DNA of 64,000 nucleotides from Magnetovibrio blakemorei (GCF_001746755.1 NZ_MCGG01000027.1:38917-102916); one strand, 5' to 3'; shown: positions 45,688-55,937, counted from the first letter of the stretch. The notes: generated from the letters alone by a model not told the origin. Numbers and translations are program-made.

Positions 45688-47766
45688 ATGAGCGACCTGT
45701 TCGAAGCCCCTACTCCCAAAGTCAGTGCCGCAAAGGCCACTGCTCCACAGGCTGTTGTCAAAAAACCGACTGCCAAGCCCTCCGCTATTCCCAAAGCGGT
45801 CAGCAACGATGCCTACACGGCGGCAGACATCGAAGTCCTGGAAGGCTTGGAGCCTGTGCGCAAGCGCCCCGGCATGTATATCGGTGGTACCGACGAGCGC
45901 GCTTATCACCACTTGGCGGCGGAAATCATCGACAACGCCATGGACGAAGCGGTGGCCGGACACGCCAGCCAAATCGACGTCACGTTGGAGCCCGGAAACC
46001 GCTTGGTGGTGCGCGACAACGGTCGCGGCATCCCGGTCGATCCGCACCCCAAATTCAAAGACAAATCGGCGCTGGAAGTCATTTTCACCACCCTGCATTC
46101 GGGCGGTAAATTCGGCGGCGGTGCGTATGAAACCTCCGGCGGTCTGCACGGCGTCGGCTCTTCTGTGGTGAACGCCCTGTCATCGGAATTGGTGGTCGAA
46201 GTCGCCAAAGACAAACAGCTCTATCGCCAAACCTATTCACGTGGCCTGCCCACGTCCCAACTGGAAAGCTTGGGCGCGGTGAACAATCGTCGCGGCACTT
46301 TGGTCAGTTTTGTGCCCGATACCGACATTTTCGGCACGCGGGTCAATTTCCGTCCGCACAGCTTGTTTCGCATGGTGCGTTCCAAGGCGTATCTGTACCG
46401 TGGCGTAAAAATCCGCTGGTTCTGCGATGAGAGTCTGCTGAGAGATAAAGAAGACAAAGACGTTCCCGAAAAGGCCGAATTGCATTTTCCCGGCGGCTTG
46501 GCAGACTACATCGCCAGTTTGCTGAAAGATCGGCGCACCGTCACCCCCTTGTCGTTTGAAGGCAATGCCAATTTCCCCGAAGGCCCCGGCCGGGTGGAAT
46601 GGGCGGTGGCGTGGCCACTGGATGAAGACGGATTTTTGAATTCGTACTGCAACACCGTGCCCACGCCCCAAGGCGGCACCCATGAATCGGGGCTAAAATC
46701 GGCGCTGACCAAGGGCATTAAAGCCTATGCGGATTTGATCGGCGACAAACGCGCCGCCAAGGTCATGGCCGACGACGTGATTGGTGGGGCCTGTGTGATG
46801 CTGTCGGCGTTCATCGTCGATCCCCAGTTCCAAGGCCAAACCAAAGATAAGCTGTCCACCGACGCCGCCGCACGGCTGGTGGAAAACGCCGTGCGTGACC
46901 GTTTCGACCATTGGCTCAGCAGTGACCCGAAGGTGGCCAAGGTGTTGCTCGACAACGCTGTGGATCGCGCCAACATCCGCACCCGACGCCGCCTGGAAAT
47001 GGAAACCAAGCGCAAGTCCGCGACCAAAAAATTGCGCCTGCCCGGCAAACTGTCCGATTGCAGCCAAACGTCGGCGCTGGGCACGGAACTGTTCATCGTC
47101 GAAGGCGACAGCGCCGGCGGCTCCGCCAAACAAGCGCGCAACCGCAAAAACCAAGCGATCTTGCCGTTACGCGGCAAAATCCTCAACGTCGCCTCGGCAA
47201 CCTTGGACAAACTGAAAGCCAACCAGGAATTGTCCGATTTGGGCGAAGCCCTGGGGTGCGGCACCCGCAAAGCCTACCAAGACGAAGCGCTGCGCTACGA
47301 AAAAATCATCATCATGACCGATGCCGATGTGGACGGCGCGCACATTGCCTCCTTATTGATGACGTTCTTCTTTAGGGAAATGCCGAAACTCATTGAAAAT
47401 GGTCATCTTTACATCGCCATGCCACCCTTGTATCGCATTGCCCAAGGGGCCAAAGTGATGTACGCGCGCGATGACGAACACAAAGAAGAATTGATGAAAT
47501 CCGAGTTCAAGGGCCGCGGCAAAATCGAAATCAGTCGTTTCAAAGGCTTGGGCGAAATGCCACCGGCGCAGCTCAAAGAAACCACCATGAACCCCGAAAA
47601 ACGCATCTTGTTGCGGGTCACGGTACCTAAGGGTCATGGCGCGGAAGAATGGGATGACATGCACGACACCGAAGAACTGGTCGAAAGCCTGATGGGCAAA
47701 AAGCCTGAATTGCGTTATGCATACATCCAGGAACACGCCCAGTTTGTGGAAGACATCGACGTGTAA
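45688..47766 (+). CDS. parE: DNA topoisomerase IV subunit B
   Basis: 692 residues. The GHKL ATPase motifs are IIDNAMDEA and VRDNGRGIP, then HSGGKFGGGAYETSGGLHG. The TOPRIM has ELFIVEGDSAGGSAKQARNR, LPLRGKILNV and MTDADVDGAHIASL. The ParE-type MYIGGTDERAYHHL and the absence of the GyrB-specific insert favour ParE over GyrB. It decatenates chromosomes with ParC, which is not in the window. Confidence 0.95.
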   Translation: MSDLFEAPTPKVSAAKATAPQAVVKKPTAKPSAIPKAVSNDAYTAADIEVLEGLEPVRKRPGMYIGGTDERAYHHLAAEIIDNAMDEAVAGHASQIDVTLEPGNRLVVRDNGRGIPVDPHPKFKDKSALEVIFTTLHSGGKFGGGAYETSGGLHGVGSSVVNALSSELVVEVAKDKQLYRQTYSRGLPTSQLESLGAVNNRRGTLVSFVPDTDIFGTRVNFRPHSLFRMVRSKAYLYRGVKIRWFCDESLLRDKEDKDVPEKAELHFPGGLADYIASLLKDRRTVTPLSFEGNANFPEGPGRVEWAVAWPLDEDGFLNSYCNTVPTPQGGTHESGLKSALTKGIKAYADLIGDKRAAKVMADDVIGGACVMLSAFIVDPQFQGQTKDKLSTDAAARLVENAVRDRFDHWLSSDPKVAKVLLDNAVDRANIRTRRRLEMETKRKSATKKLRLPGKLSDCSQTSALGTELFIVEGDSAGGSAKQARNRKNQAILPLRGKILNVASATLDKLKANQELSDLGEALGCGTRKAYQDEALRYEKIIIMTDADVDGAHIASLLMTFFFREMPKLIENGHLYIAMPPLYRIAQGAKVMYARDDEHKEELMKSEFKGRGKIEISRFKGLGEMPPAQLKETTMNPEKRILLRVTVPKGHGAEEWDDMHDTEELVESLMGKKPELRYAYIQEHAQFVEDIDV

Positions 47767-47791
47767 GCCCACCTTCGAACAGGCCCCCCCT

Positions 47792-48343
47792 ATGCTTTAT
47801 CAGGTCCTCCTCAAGCACGCTGAACCATTTGCCTTGGACCTGGATAAAAAGCCCTGGTTCATTTCGGTGCGCGCCCAAGTCATTTTGGGGTTTGTGGCCT
47901 TGGGTCTGGGCAAAGGCGGCTTGTTCATCTCGACGTTTTTCATCGCCATGGCTTGGTCGGAAACGGGCTGGACGCTCTACGCCGTTGTGAGTTCTGTGAT
48001 CACTGTGCTGGTGTTAATCTTTGCTTATATTGCCGTCTTGGCGCGCATCGAGGCGCGTATCACCCCTGAATCTGATAAGGTTCATTTAATCAAGCGCATA
48101 CCCTTTCACCGAACCGAGCACACCGTTCCGCTTTCGCACTACCAAGGCATCGAGCTAACGTCCCGCACCCTGCCCGACCAACGGCTCGTTCACACCGTCA
48201 TGCTGACCCACCAAGACGCCAATCTCAGTGTCCCCTTATGGCAACGCCGCCAACCGGAACCACCTATGGAAATCTGTGCAACATTTGCAGCCACCTTGAA
48301 GGTCGGGAATTTAACCACTCCCCCTCGTAACCCCCTAAATTGA
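47792..48343 (+). CDS. Membrane protein of unknown function
   Basis: 183 residues from ATG 47792. Two helices at about 27-50 (VRAQVILGFVALGLGKGGLF) and 60-82 (TLYAVVSSVITVLVLIFAYI). The soluble C-terminal part has beta-like text (RIEARITPESDKVHLIKRIP, FHRTEHTVPLSHYQGIELT) similar to PH-like membrane proteins. Uncertain. It lies 25 bp after parE in the same direction. Confidence 0.65.
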   Translation: MLYQVLLKHAEPFALDLDKKPWFISVRAQVILGFVALGLGKGGLFISTFFIAMAWSETGWTLYAVVSSVITVLVLIFAYIAVLARIEARITPESDKVHLIKRIPFHRTEHTVPLSHYQGIELTSRTLPDQRLVHTVMLTHQDANLSVPLWQRRQPEPPMEICATFAATLKVGNLTTPPRNPLN

Positions 48344-48423
48344 TTGCATAATTACAATCTTGAGTATAACCTAGTCCTAAGAGGGTAGACACAATCACGC
48401 GGCCTAGAAAAGGCGGTCGGATC

Positions 48424-49689
48424 ATGACCTCGCAGATACAATCACCAGATTCAATCCCTCCGGTTCCACATCTAAGTGCCTCGGAATCCGATGGGCTGGT
48501 TGCCTTGAGTGCGTTTCGTCTTTGGCGTTTTTTGGCGTTTCTCATCGTCACCGGCCTGCTCTTGGTATCCATGATCATCTATAGCGCCGAAACGGGGTTG
48601 CGCATGTCCCAGCGCTACACCCCGCTGATTGACGCAGCCATGGAAATCAAGCTGGAAGCCGCCTTGGGACATTTGTTGCTCGAAGAAACCCTCCACAAGG
48701 AACGTCCAGGCCGCCTTGAAGATGTTTTGACCCACCTCAATCAAGCCGATTGGTATGCCCTGGCCATGCTGGAGGGAGGGACGAATGCGGAAGGCACCTT
48801 CATCCCCTTAGATGATCCCTTGCTGCGTCAATACATCGTAGATGTCCGCCACGAACTTGTGCTGTTTAAGGAGGACATAAAATTACACTGGCGCAATACA
48901 ATGATCCTCCAAACAAAATCCGAGACGGATAAAGTGTTCGATGCAACCTTCAATTCGTTTATCGAAAAAGCCGATATCGTTGAAACACACTTGCAACAGC
49001 TCATCAAACAAGCCGAACGGCGTTTTATCGTGGTGCAAATCATCTTGGCGGTGGGAGCGATGGGCGTCGTCATGTGGCTTGGTTTGTTGTTTAGACGCTT
49101 TATCAAAGCGCAAAATCGGGCCTTAGAGCTGCTGCAAAGTGAAATCCAACGCCGTCTCCTGATCGAACAGACCTTGCGCGAACAGGCCACCACAGACACC
49201 CTAACCGGGTTGCTCAATCGCCGCAGCATGTTGGAGATTTTGCAAGACGAACTGAACCGCGCGCATCGTTTAGGTTCACCGTTTTCCGTCGTTATGTTCG
49301 ATATCGATCTTTTTAAGGCCGTTAACGACACCTTTGGTCACGAAGCGGGCGACACGGTGCTGACCACCATCGCAACCCGGGTCACATCGCGGTTACGGGA
49401 CGTTGATTCCTTTGCAAGATGGGGCGGTGAAGAGTTTCTCTTGTTACTGCCGGGAACGGATCTTCAGGGTGCACTGGCGCTGGCCGAAACGTGCCGTGAA
49501 ATCATCGCCGATAGCCCGATGCCAGGGGTTGGCGTGGTCACGGCAAGCTTTGGGGTTGCCGACTATAGGCATGAAAAAAGCGTCACAGCCTTGATCCGTC
49601 GTGCGGATAGCGCCCTTTACGACGCCAAAAACAAGGGCCGAAACCGTGTTGAGGCTTCGATTACAGACGCTTCGCCCGCTGCGCTTTAA
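48424..49689 (+). CDS. Membrane-anchored diguanylate cyclase (GGDEF)
   Basis: 421 residues: TM1 at about 37-57, periplasmic helices at about 60-200, TM2 at about 205-225, then GGDEF at about 260-415. The active site is RWGGEEF. The I-site RDVD lies 5 residues before it, so product inhibition is expected. DTLTGLLNRR begins the domain. It makes cyclic di-GMP from two GTP. It overlaps the convergent EamA gene by 29 bp. Confidence 0.92.
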   Translation: MTSQIQSPDSIPPVPHLSASESDGLVALSAFRLWRFLAFLIVTGLLLVSMIIYSAETGLRMSQRYTPLIDAAMEIKLEAALGHLLLEETLHKERPGRLEDVLTHLNQADWYALAMLEGGTNAEGTFIPLDDPLLRQYIVDVRHELVLFKEDIKLHWRNTMILQTKSETDKVFDATFNSFIEKADIVETHLQQLIKQAERRFIVVQIILAVGAMGVVMWLGLLFRRFIKAQNRALELLQSEIQRRLLIEQTLREQATTDTLTGLLNRRSMLEILQDELNRAHRLGSPFSVVMFDIDLFKAVNDTFGHEAGDTVLTTIATRVTSRLRDVDSFARWGGEEFLLLLPGTDLQGALALAETCREIIADSPMPGVGVVTASFGVADYRHEKSVTALIRRADSALYDAKNKGRNRVEASITDASPAAL

Positions 49690-50575
49690 CTTTGGCCAGA
49701 CTTAATGGCAACAGTTCTACCGCCAAAACGCCGCAGAGTATCAACGCCCCACCGCTGATTTCCAATGCCCCTAAATGTTCCCCCAGGATCACCGCCCCTG
49801 CCAAGGCGGCAAACACCGTTTCGGCGCTGAGAATGACCGAAGCATCCGGGGCCGGCGTATGACGTTGGGCCACCACTTGCAGGGTAAAGCCCACCCCAAC
49901 CGAAACAACACCCGTGAACACCACCATCGGCGCACTGGCCCACAATCCATCCACCGTCAAGGTTTCGGTCATCCCACCCCACAAAAGCCCCAGAATGCCG
50001 CACACGATAAACTGTATGCACGCAACGGTGAGCGGCATCTGAGTGCGCTTGGACACGTAACCGACCAACAAAATGTGAGTGGCCCAAAACAACGCCCCGG
50101 CAATCACCCACGCATCCCCGTCGCTGATGTCGTCCAGAACTCCGCCCGACATCAAATACGCCCCGCCCAGGCACGCCGCAGCGGCTGGCCAGATGGCCGG
50201 ATGGGGCGTCTGGCGAAGCACAAAAAAGGCTAAGATCGGCGTCAGAGGCACATACAATGCGGTCAAAAACCCGGCGTTGGCCACGGTTGTGGCGGCGATG
50301 CCAAACTGCTGCAACAAAGCACCCAGAAACAAGGCCGAGCCCGTCATCACCACCCACGGCAGAACGGAGCGCTCAAGCGCCGCAGCTCCATCTGCGTGCC
50401 GGGTGTGCTGTTCTTTTAAGGCAAATGGCAGCACCACCAGTGCCCCCAGAACAAAGCGAATGCCCGTAAACAACACCGGTCCGATATGTTCCATGGCCAT
50501 TTGCTGAATGGAAAACGTCACGCCCCAGATGAGGGCTGCCAGCAACAACAACAGATTGGCGTGCAAACGGCGCAT
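49661..50575 (-). CDS. EamA/DMT-superfamily permease
   Basis: 304 residues from ATG 50575 (MRRLHANLLLLLAALIWGVT); an extension to 50623 is not supported. Ten helices in two EamA repeats; ATTVANAGFLTALYVPLTPI and SAETVFAALAGAVILGEHLG are classical blocks. Substrate unknown. Its tail overlaps the diguanylate cyclase gene. Confidence 0.85.
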   Translation of the reverse strand: MRRLHANLLLLLAALIWGVTFSIQQMAMEHIGPVLFTGIRFVLGALVVLPFALKEQHTRHADGAAALERSVLPWVVMTGSALFLGALLQQFGIAATTVANAGFLTALYVPLTPILAFFVLRQTPHPAIWPAAAACLGGAYLMSGGVLDDISDGDAWVIAGALFWATHILLVGYVSKRTQMPLTVACIQFIVCGILGLLWGGMTETLTVDGLWASAPMVVFTGVVSVGVGFTLQVVAQRHTPAPDASVILSAETVFAALAGAVILGEHLGALEISGGALILCGVLAVELLPLSLAKVKAQRAKRL

Positions 50576-50714
50576 AGAACGTTTCCGCAACAAGAGTTGG
50601 TCAGCCAGAACATCGAAAAACATCTCTGTCTACGCTGAATGAGGTGTTGCAGCATGTACGCTGAAGCCATAGAGTTTACAAGGGCGTACATCGTACCAAA
50701 CACGCTGCAACAGT

Positions 50715-51509
50715 ATGGACTTCCCCCGCATGCCTGATGACAACACGCCATTGCTCAAAGTCGAAGACATCCACAAAAGCTTCGGCGGTCAAGACGTGTT
50801 GAAAGGTATCTCCGTCAACGCAAATCGTGGTGATGTGATTTCCATACTGGGGTCCAGCGGATCAGGCAAAAGCACGTTTTTGCGCTGTATCAACTATCTG
50901 GAACATCCAGACATTGGCCGCGTCTCCATCGCGGGTGAAGAAATCCGCACCAAAAAGGACAAAAGCGGCAGCCTGGTTCCGGCCGACCCAAAACAGTTGG
51001 CGCGGTTGCGCGCGCGCATCGGATTTGTTTTCCAATCGTTCAATTTATGGCCGCATCTCAATGTCTTGCAGAACGTTATTGAAGCACCGATGCAGGTTCT
51101 GAAACTCAGCAGGAAAGACGCCACCGAGCGCGCCGAGGTGATCTTGGCGCGGGTCGGTCTGGCGGACCGCATGCACCATTTCCCTGCGCACTTGTCCGGT
51201 GGTCAGCAACAACGTGCCGCCATTGCACGAACCTTGGCGATGGAACCGGAAGTGATTTTGTTTGACGAGCCAACTTCTGCCTTAGACCCCGAGTTGGTCA
51301 GCGAAGTGTTGGCGGTGATTGGATCGCTGGCTGAAGAAGGCCGCACCATGCTGATCGTCACCCACGAAATGGGATTTGCCCGCGAAGTGTCCACCTGGAC
51401 CATGTTTCTGCATCAGGGAAAGGTTGAAGAACAAGGTCCGCCTGACAAAATATTCAAAAATGCGGATTCAGAACGCGTCCGCCAGTTTATGGCCAGCCAC
51501 CTCCATTAA
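50715..51509 (+). CDS. Polar amino acid ABC transporter, ATP-binding protein
   Basis: 264 residues (a start at 50730 is also possible). Walker A GSSGSGKST, Q-loop QSFNLWPH, signature LSGGQQQR, Walker B VILFDEPTSALD and the switch His (VTHEMGFA) are all intact. It belongs to the HisP/GlnQ/OccP group (FNLWPHLNVLQNV). It powers the following binding protein and two permeases. First of a four-gene operon. Confidence 0.94.
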   Translation: MDFPRMPDDNTPLLKVEDIHKSFGGQDVLKGISVNANRGDVISILGSSGSGKSTFLRCINYLEHPDIGRVSIAGEEIRTKKDKSGSLVPADPKQLARLRARIGFVFQSFNLWPHLNVLQNVIEAPMQVLKLSRKDATERAEVILARVGLADRMHHFPAHLSGGQQQRAAIARTLAMEPEVILFDEPTSALDPELVSEVLAVIGSLAEEGRTMLIVTHEMGFAREVSTWTMFLHQGKVEEQGPPDKIFKNADSERVRQFMASHLH

Positions 51510-51544
51510 CGGCGGCACCGCACGCAAACACTGGAGCACCCAAA

Positions 51545-52321
51545 ATGAGTTTTTTACGTACTTTCACAGGCCTGGCTTTCAAAGGTATGGCCATCGCAAC
51601 CCTGAGCGTTATTGCGCTCACCGCGACAGCCTATGCAGCGGACAAACTGCGCATCGGCACCGAAGGCGCTTACCCTCCGTTCAATCTGGTTGACAGCAAC
51701 GGCGAACTTCAAGGCTTTGATGTCGATATCGCCAAGGCGCTGTGCGCCAGCATGAAGGCCGAATGCACCTTCGTCAAACAAGACTGGGACGGCATGATTC
51801 CGGCGCTCAACAAGCGCAAATTTGACGCCATTGTGGCGTCCATGTCGATCACCGAAGAACGCCAGAAAGCCGTCGATTTTTCGGAACGCTACTACACCAA
51901 CAAGCTTCAATTCGTGGGCAAAAAAGGCATGGACGTCGATATTTCGGCGGCGGGCCTCAAGGGCAAAGTGATCGGCGCGCAACGTGCCACCATCAGCGGC
52001 CAATGGCTGGAACAAAATCGTGCGGATGCCGACATCAAACTCTACGACACCCAAGAAAACGCCTATTTGGATTTGGCGTCAGGGCGTCTTGACGCCATTT
52101 TGGCCGATGCGTTTGTCAACTACGAATGGCTGAATTCCGATGCAGGCAATGCGTTTGAAGCCAAGGGCGACCCGGTTTTTGACGGGGATTTGATCGGCAT
52201 CGCCATCCGCAAGGGCGAAGACGATTTGCGCATAAAACTCAACAAAGCCATCAAAGACATCGTCGCTGACGGCACCTACGGCAAAATCAACGCCAAATAC
52301 TTTCCGTTCTCCATCTATTAA
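51545..52321 (+). CDS. Polar amino acid ABC transporter, substrate-binding protein
   Basis: 258 residues. Signal peptide about 1-30 (ending TAYAADK). LRIGTEGAYPPFNLVDSNGE, then FDVDIAKALCASMKAECTFV, and the later DWDGMIPALNKRKFDAIVAS are the SBP_bac_3 hallmarks of basic amino acid binding (HisJ/ArgT/OccT). It delivers ligand to the permeases encoded next. Specificity is probably Arg/Lys/His/ornithine, not proven. Confidence 0.93.
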   Translation: MSFLRTFTGLAFKGMAIATLSVIALTATAYAADKLRIGTEGAYPPFNLVDSNGELQGFDVDIAKALCASMKAECTFVKQDWDGMIPALNKRKFDAIVASMSITEERQKAVDFSERYYTNKLQFVGKKGMDVDISAAGLKGKVIGAQRATISGQWLEQNRADADIKLYDTQENAYLDLASGRLDAILADAFVNYEWLNSDAGNAFEAKGDPVFDGDLIGIAIRKGEDDLRIKLNKAIKDIVADGTYGKINAKYFPFSIY

Positions 52322-52382
52322 GCGACCACCAAACCGACGGGGCTGATTGCCCTGTCGGTTTTGGGGTGGTGTTAGGGGCCGC

Positions 52383-53081
52383 ATGATTGATCTCCAAGGC
52401 TTTGGCGCATTGTTGTTTGCGGGCACTCAGGTGACCTTGCAGCTGGCGCTGGCCGCGTTGGTGGTGGGGTTAATCCTTGGTCTGTTGGGGGCGACGGCGA
52501 AGCTGTCCGAACATGCCCCCGTCCGGCTGTTGGGCAATGGCTATTCGACCTTGGTGCGCGGGTTGCCTGAATTTTTGGTGGTGTTGACGTTTTATTTTGG
52601 CGCGACCGATATCTTGATGGCCGTGGCCTCCACCCTTTTTGGCTATGACGGCTACATCGAAGTTAGCGCCTTTGCTGCGGGCACAACGGCGCTGGGCTTT
52701 ATCTTTGGCGCTTATGCGTCAGAACTGTTTCGCGGCGCCATCATTTCCATTCCCGGCGGACAGGCCGAAGCGGCCCGCGCACTCGGCATGACCAAACGCC
52801 AGACGTTTTTTCGCATCACCCTGCCCCAGGTTTGGCGCATCGCCCTGCCGGGCTTGGGCAATTTGTTTATGATTTTGATGAAGGACACGGCCTTGATTTC
52901 GGTCGTCGGCTTGGAAGAGTTGATGCGCGTCACCGCGTTTGCGGTCGGACGCACCAAAGAACCGTTTACCCTTTACCTCACCGCCGCGGTTATTTATCTG
53001 CTGCTGACCTCCATCGCCAGCCTGGGTCTGCGCTATCTGGAAAAACGCGCCGCGTTGGGCGTGCGGGAGGCCTTGTCATGA
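52383..53081 (+). CDS. Polar amino acid ABC transporter permease (HisQ type)
   Basis: 232 residues from ATG 52383. About five helices. The EAA loop GGQAEAARALGMTKRQTFFR binds the ATPase. Its TGA overlaps the ATG of the second permease. It forms the membrane channel with the next protein. Confidence 0.92.
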   Translation: MIDLQGFGALLFAGTQVTLQLALAALVVGLILGLLGATAKLSEHAPVRLLGNGYSTLVRGLPEFLVVLTFYFGATDILMAVASTLFGYDGYIEVSAFAAGTTALGFIFGAYASELFRGAIISIPGGQAEAARALGMTKRQTFFRITLPQVWRIALPGLGNLFMILMKDTALISVVGLEELMRVTAFAVGRTKEPFTLYLTAAVIYLLLTSIASLGLRYLEKRAALGVREALS

Positions 53082-53779
53082 CCTGGGTAGCCTTCCTGGA
53101 GATGTTGCCCAAATTGGCCAGTGGTGCGGTTCTGACCCTTGAGCTGTTGTTTCTGTCGGCGTGCGTGGGGCTTTTTCTGGCGGTTCCATTGGCCTTGGCG
53201 CGGGTGTCGAAACGGTGGTGGCTGAGTCTGATTCCGCGCACCTACATCTTCTTTTTTCGCGGCACCCCTTTGTTGGTGCAGCTGTTCTTGGTCTACTATG
53301 GTCTGGGCCAATTCGAAGCGGTGCGCGAAAGTTTCGTCTGGCCGGTGTTGCGCGATGCGTTTTGGTGCGCGGCGATCACCTTCAGCCTGCACACAGCGGC
53401 TTATATCTCGGAAATTTTGCGCGGCGCCATTCAAGCCGTACCGGTCGGCGAAATCGAGGCCGCACGTGCCATCGGCATGCGCTTCCACCAAGTCTACATC
53501 AGCGTCATCTTACCGCGCGCCTTTCGCATGGCGCTGCCGGCATACGGCAATGAAATCATTTTGATGCTGAAGGCCAGCGCCTTGGCCAGCACCATCACGC
53601 TGATGGACTTAACGGGCACGGCAAAAACCATATCTTCGATCAACTATATGCCTGTGGAAACCTTCGTCACGGCCGGGGCATTCTATTTGGCGATCACCTA
53701 TGTGTTGACGCACGTCATCCGCTTTTTGGAGCGCCATCTCCACCCCGATCGCAAAGAACCGGTCATGATTGTGGGCTAA
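53078..53779 (+). CDS. Polar amino acid ABC transporter permease (HisM type)
   Basis: 234 residues from ATG 53078, in an ATGA overlap and with GGGAGG upstream; a long in-frame extension to 52832 only reads through hisQ. The EAA loop is VGEIEAARAIGMRFHQVYIS, and the FRGTPLLVQLFLVYYG motif is typical of HisM. Partner of the HisQ-type permease. Last gene of the operon. Confidence 0.92.
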   Translation: MTWVAFLEMLPKLASGAVLTLELLFLSACVGLFLAVPLALARVSKRWWLSLIPRTYIFFFRGTPLLVQLFLVYYGLGQFEAVRESFVWPVLRDAFWCAAITFSLHTAAYISEILRGAIQAVPVGEIEAARAIGMRFHQVYISVILPRAFRMALPAYGNEIILMLKASALASTITLMDLTGTAKTISSINYMPVETFVTAGAFYLAITYVLTHVIRFLERHLHPDRKEPVMIVG

Positions 53780-53788
53780 ACGGGCTCC

Positions 53789-54670
53789 TCAGCCCCCACG
53801 ACACGCGCTGTAGCATTTTGTACGGCCACCGTCTTTTTTGAACACCACGTACATGTTGTCCGACGTCGGCAAGGTGTAGGTGAGCCCGTAATGCGCCGTA
53901 AACCCGGCTTTTTCGCCCATTTTTTTCAATGATTTTGGGGTGAAGTAGTTCAGGTGATCGGGATAGCGAAAGCCACACCACTTGGACCCCATGACCATAC
54001 GGTTGAGGGATGCATAATTGGGCACTTTGACGATTGCCACGCCGCCGGGCTTCAACACCCGGTGCACTTCGCCGAGCACCGCCAAGGGGTGCATTTCGTG
54101 TTCCAGGTAGGAGCGCAAGGTGGCGGCGCTAAAAAAACCGTCGCCAAAGGACTTCAGGCCATCCAAAGTCGGTGCATTGACGCACGCCCCGCCGCTGGCA
54201 CTGAACAGCATGTCCGCAGCCTTGGCCAGTTCGGTTGAAATCTCAATGCCAAACGGCACAAACGCGGGCGACATATCATTCATCTGCGCTCCGTCACCAC
54301 AACCCAAATCAATCACCGGACCGGGCTGGGCCCAGGTTTCGACCATGATGGGCATTTGTTTGCGCGGCAACAGATGCATGCGCATGCGCGTCAGCTTGCT
54401 GGCTTTATAGGTTACCGGGCGCAATTCGGCGCGACGCTGTTCTTCGATTTTGGTGGTGGTTTCCCAGCTGAGTTCCGCAAACAGCTTGGCGTAATCGGGG
54501 CCCTTGTCGATGTAGACAAAACCGCAGTCAGCACATTCACGGATGGTCCAAACATCGTAGCTGTATTCAACTTCAAGCTGGTCATCATTGTTGCGACCAC
54601 ACAACGGGCAGTCTCTGTGCAGCACCTGAACCGTGCCGAGATTCTTTGAATGGACTTCAAAGGGTTCCAT
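53789..54670 (-). CDS. SAM-dependent methyltransferase with N-terminal zinc-ribbon
   Basis: 293 residues from ATG 54670, just 2 bp past the argC stop; a TTG at 54676 is also possible. Cys pairs CPLCG and CADCG (about 20-55) suggest a zinc ribbon. The methyltransferase fold has VIDLGCGDGAQ (motif I), then GVAIVKVPNYASLNRM. Similar two-part proteins modify sugars or lipids. The substrate is unknown. It is coupled to argC only by position. Confidence 0.82.
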   Translation of the reverse strand: MEPFEVHSKNLGTVQVLHRDCPLCGRNNDDQLEVEYSYDVWTIRECADCGFVYIDKGPDYAKLFAELSWETTTKIEEQRRAELRPVTYKASKLTRMRMHLLPRKQMPIMVETWAQPGPVIDLGCGDGAQMNDMSPAFVPFGIEISTELAKAADMLFSASGGACVNAPTLDGLKSFGDGFFSAATLRSYLEHEMHPLAVLGEVHRVLKPGGVAIVKVPNYASLNRMVMGSKWCGFRYPDHLNYFTPKSLKKMGEKAGFTAHYGLTYTLPTSDNMYVVFKKDGGRTKCYSACRGG

Positions 54671-54672
54671 GC

Positions 54673-55626
54673 TCAAGAAAGCCCTGCTGCTTCGTCAAAG
54701 CCAAACATAATGTTCAAGTTTTGCACACACGACCCCGACGCCCCTTTGCCCAAGTTGTCGAGCAACGCCATCACGACGGCTTGGTCACCCTCTGCATTGG
54801 CGAACACGAACAACCGCAAGTCGTTTGTGCCGTTGGCGTCTTCGGCTTGAAGCTGGGTCAGCTTGGCACTGTCGTCCAGGGCGGCAACTTTGACAAAGGT
54901 CGACCCGGCATAGTGCGCCGCCAACACGTGGTGCACATCTTTGGCAGACGGCTTTGCGGGCAAGTCGGCCAATTGCAGTGGAACTTGCACCAGCATGCCC
55001 TGGGCAAAGCGTCCGACACTGGGCACAAACAAAGGCCGCTTGGCGAGACCGCTGTGGAGCTGAATTTCCGGCACGTGTTTATGCGCCAAGCCCAAACCGT
55101 AAACAAAGTACGGGGCCTGGGTGTAGCCCGCCGAGGCTGGGTCTTCAAAATTGGCGATCAATTGCTTGCCGCCACCGCTGTAGCCGGAAATCGCATTGAT
55201 CGAGACGCCCAGGTCTGCTGGCACCAAGCCAGCGCTGACCAACGGGTTGAGCACTGAAATGGAGGCCACCGCATAACAGCCCGGATTGCTGACCCGCTTG
55301 GACGCGGCAATTTTGGCCCTTTGCCCGGCATTTAACTCGGCAAAGCCATAGGCCCAGCCCGCATCGACACGGTACGCCGTGCTGGCGTCAATCACCTTCA
55401 CGTGCGGATTTTCGATCATCGCCACGGCCTCGCGGGCGGCATCGTCGGGCAGGCATAAAATGGCCAAGTCCACACTGTTGAGCATGTCACGGCGCGCACT
55501 CGCATCTTTGCGGTTTTGTTCCGAAAGACTAATGATTTCAATGTCGTTCCGGTTTTCCAGTCGGCTACGGATTTGCAGTCCCGTTGTACCCACTTCACCG
55601 TCAATAAAAATACGCGCGCTCATCAC
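54673..55626 (-). CDS. argC: N-acetyl-gamma-glutamyl-phosphate reductase, type 2
   Basis: 317 residues, the short type 2 AGPR. FIDGEVGTTGLQIRSRL is the NADP-binding start, the catalytic Cys is in SNPGCYA, and SGYSGGGKQLI and HKHVPEIQLHSGL follow. It reduces N-acetylglutamyl phosphate in arginine synthesis. Start ATG 55626 (a second Met follows). Other arg genes are not adjacent. Confidence 0.94.
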   Translation of the reverse strand: MMSARIFIDGEVGTTGLQIRSRLENRNDIEIISLSEQNRKDASARRDMLNSVDLAILCLPDDAAREAVAMIENPHVKVIDASTAYRVDAGWAYGFAELNAGQRAKIAASKRVSNPGCYAVASISVLNPLVSAGLVPADLGVSINAISGYSGGGKQLIANFEDPASAGYTQAPYFVYGLGLAHKHVPEIQLHSGLAKRPLFVPSVGRFAQGMLVQVPLQLADLPAKPSAKDVHHVLAAHYAGSTFVKVAALDDSAKLTQLQAEDANGTNDLRLFVFANAEGDQAVVMALLDNLGKGASGSCVQNLNIMFGFDEAAGLS

Positions 55627-55851
55627 TATACCCCAACGTTATGCTTATCCGTCCAAGACGCCACTACTGCGACATTTCAGTGTCTTGATTAACGGACACC
55701 GGTTCCTTACGCAATGCCTACCTAACCAGTATACCAAATAGTATGGCGCTTATATTTGAAATCGAACATATTAAATACACATTGCTTTCGTAATATATTT
55801 GCCTTAAATAAATACGACTAAGACCCGCGCAAATGCGTGTAAATCGTGTGA

Positions 55852-55869
55852 AATTTTAATGTTAAAATT
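55852..55869. promoter_or_regulatory. Perfect 18-bp AT palindrome upstream of binding-protein/kinase pair
   Basis: AATTTTAA-TG-TTAAAATT lies about 70 bp before the binding-protein start. The whole 311-bp gap 55627-55937 is AT-rich and holds promoter-like text but no gene I can support. An operator is possible. Confidence 0.45.
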
Positions 55870-55937
55870 GAAATAATATGTAGCGTGTCCGTTTTATGCA
55901 TCTACATATAATTGTGTACCATGGGGAGCGGCGCCGC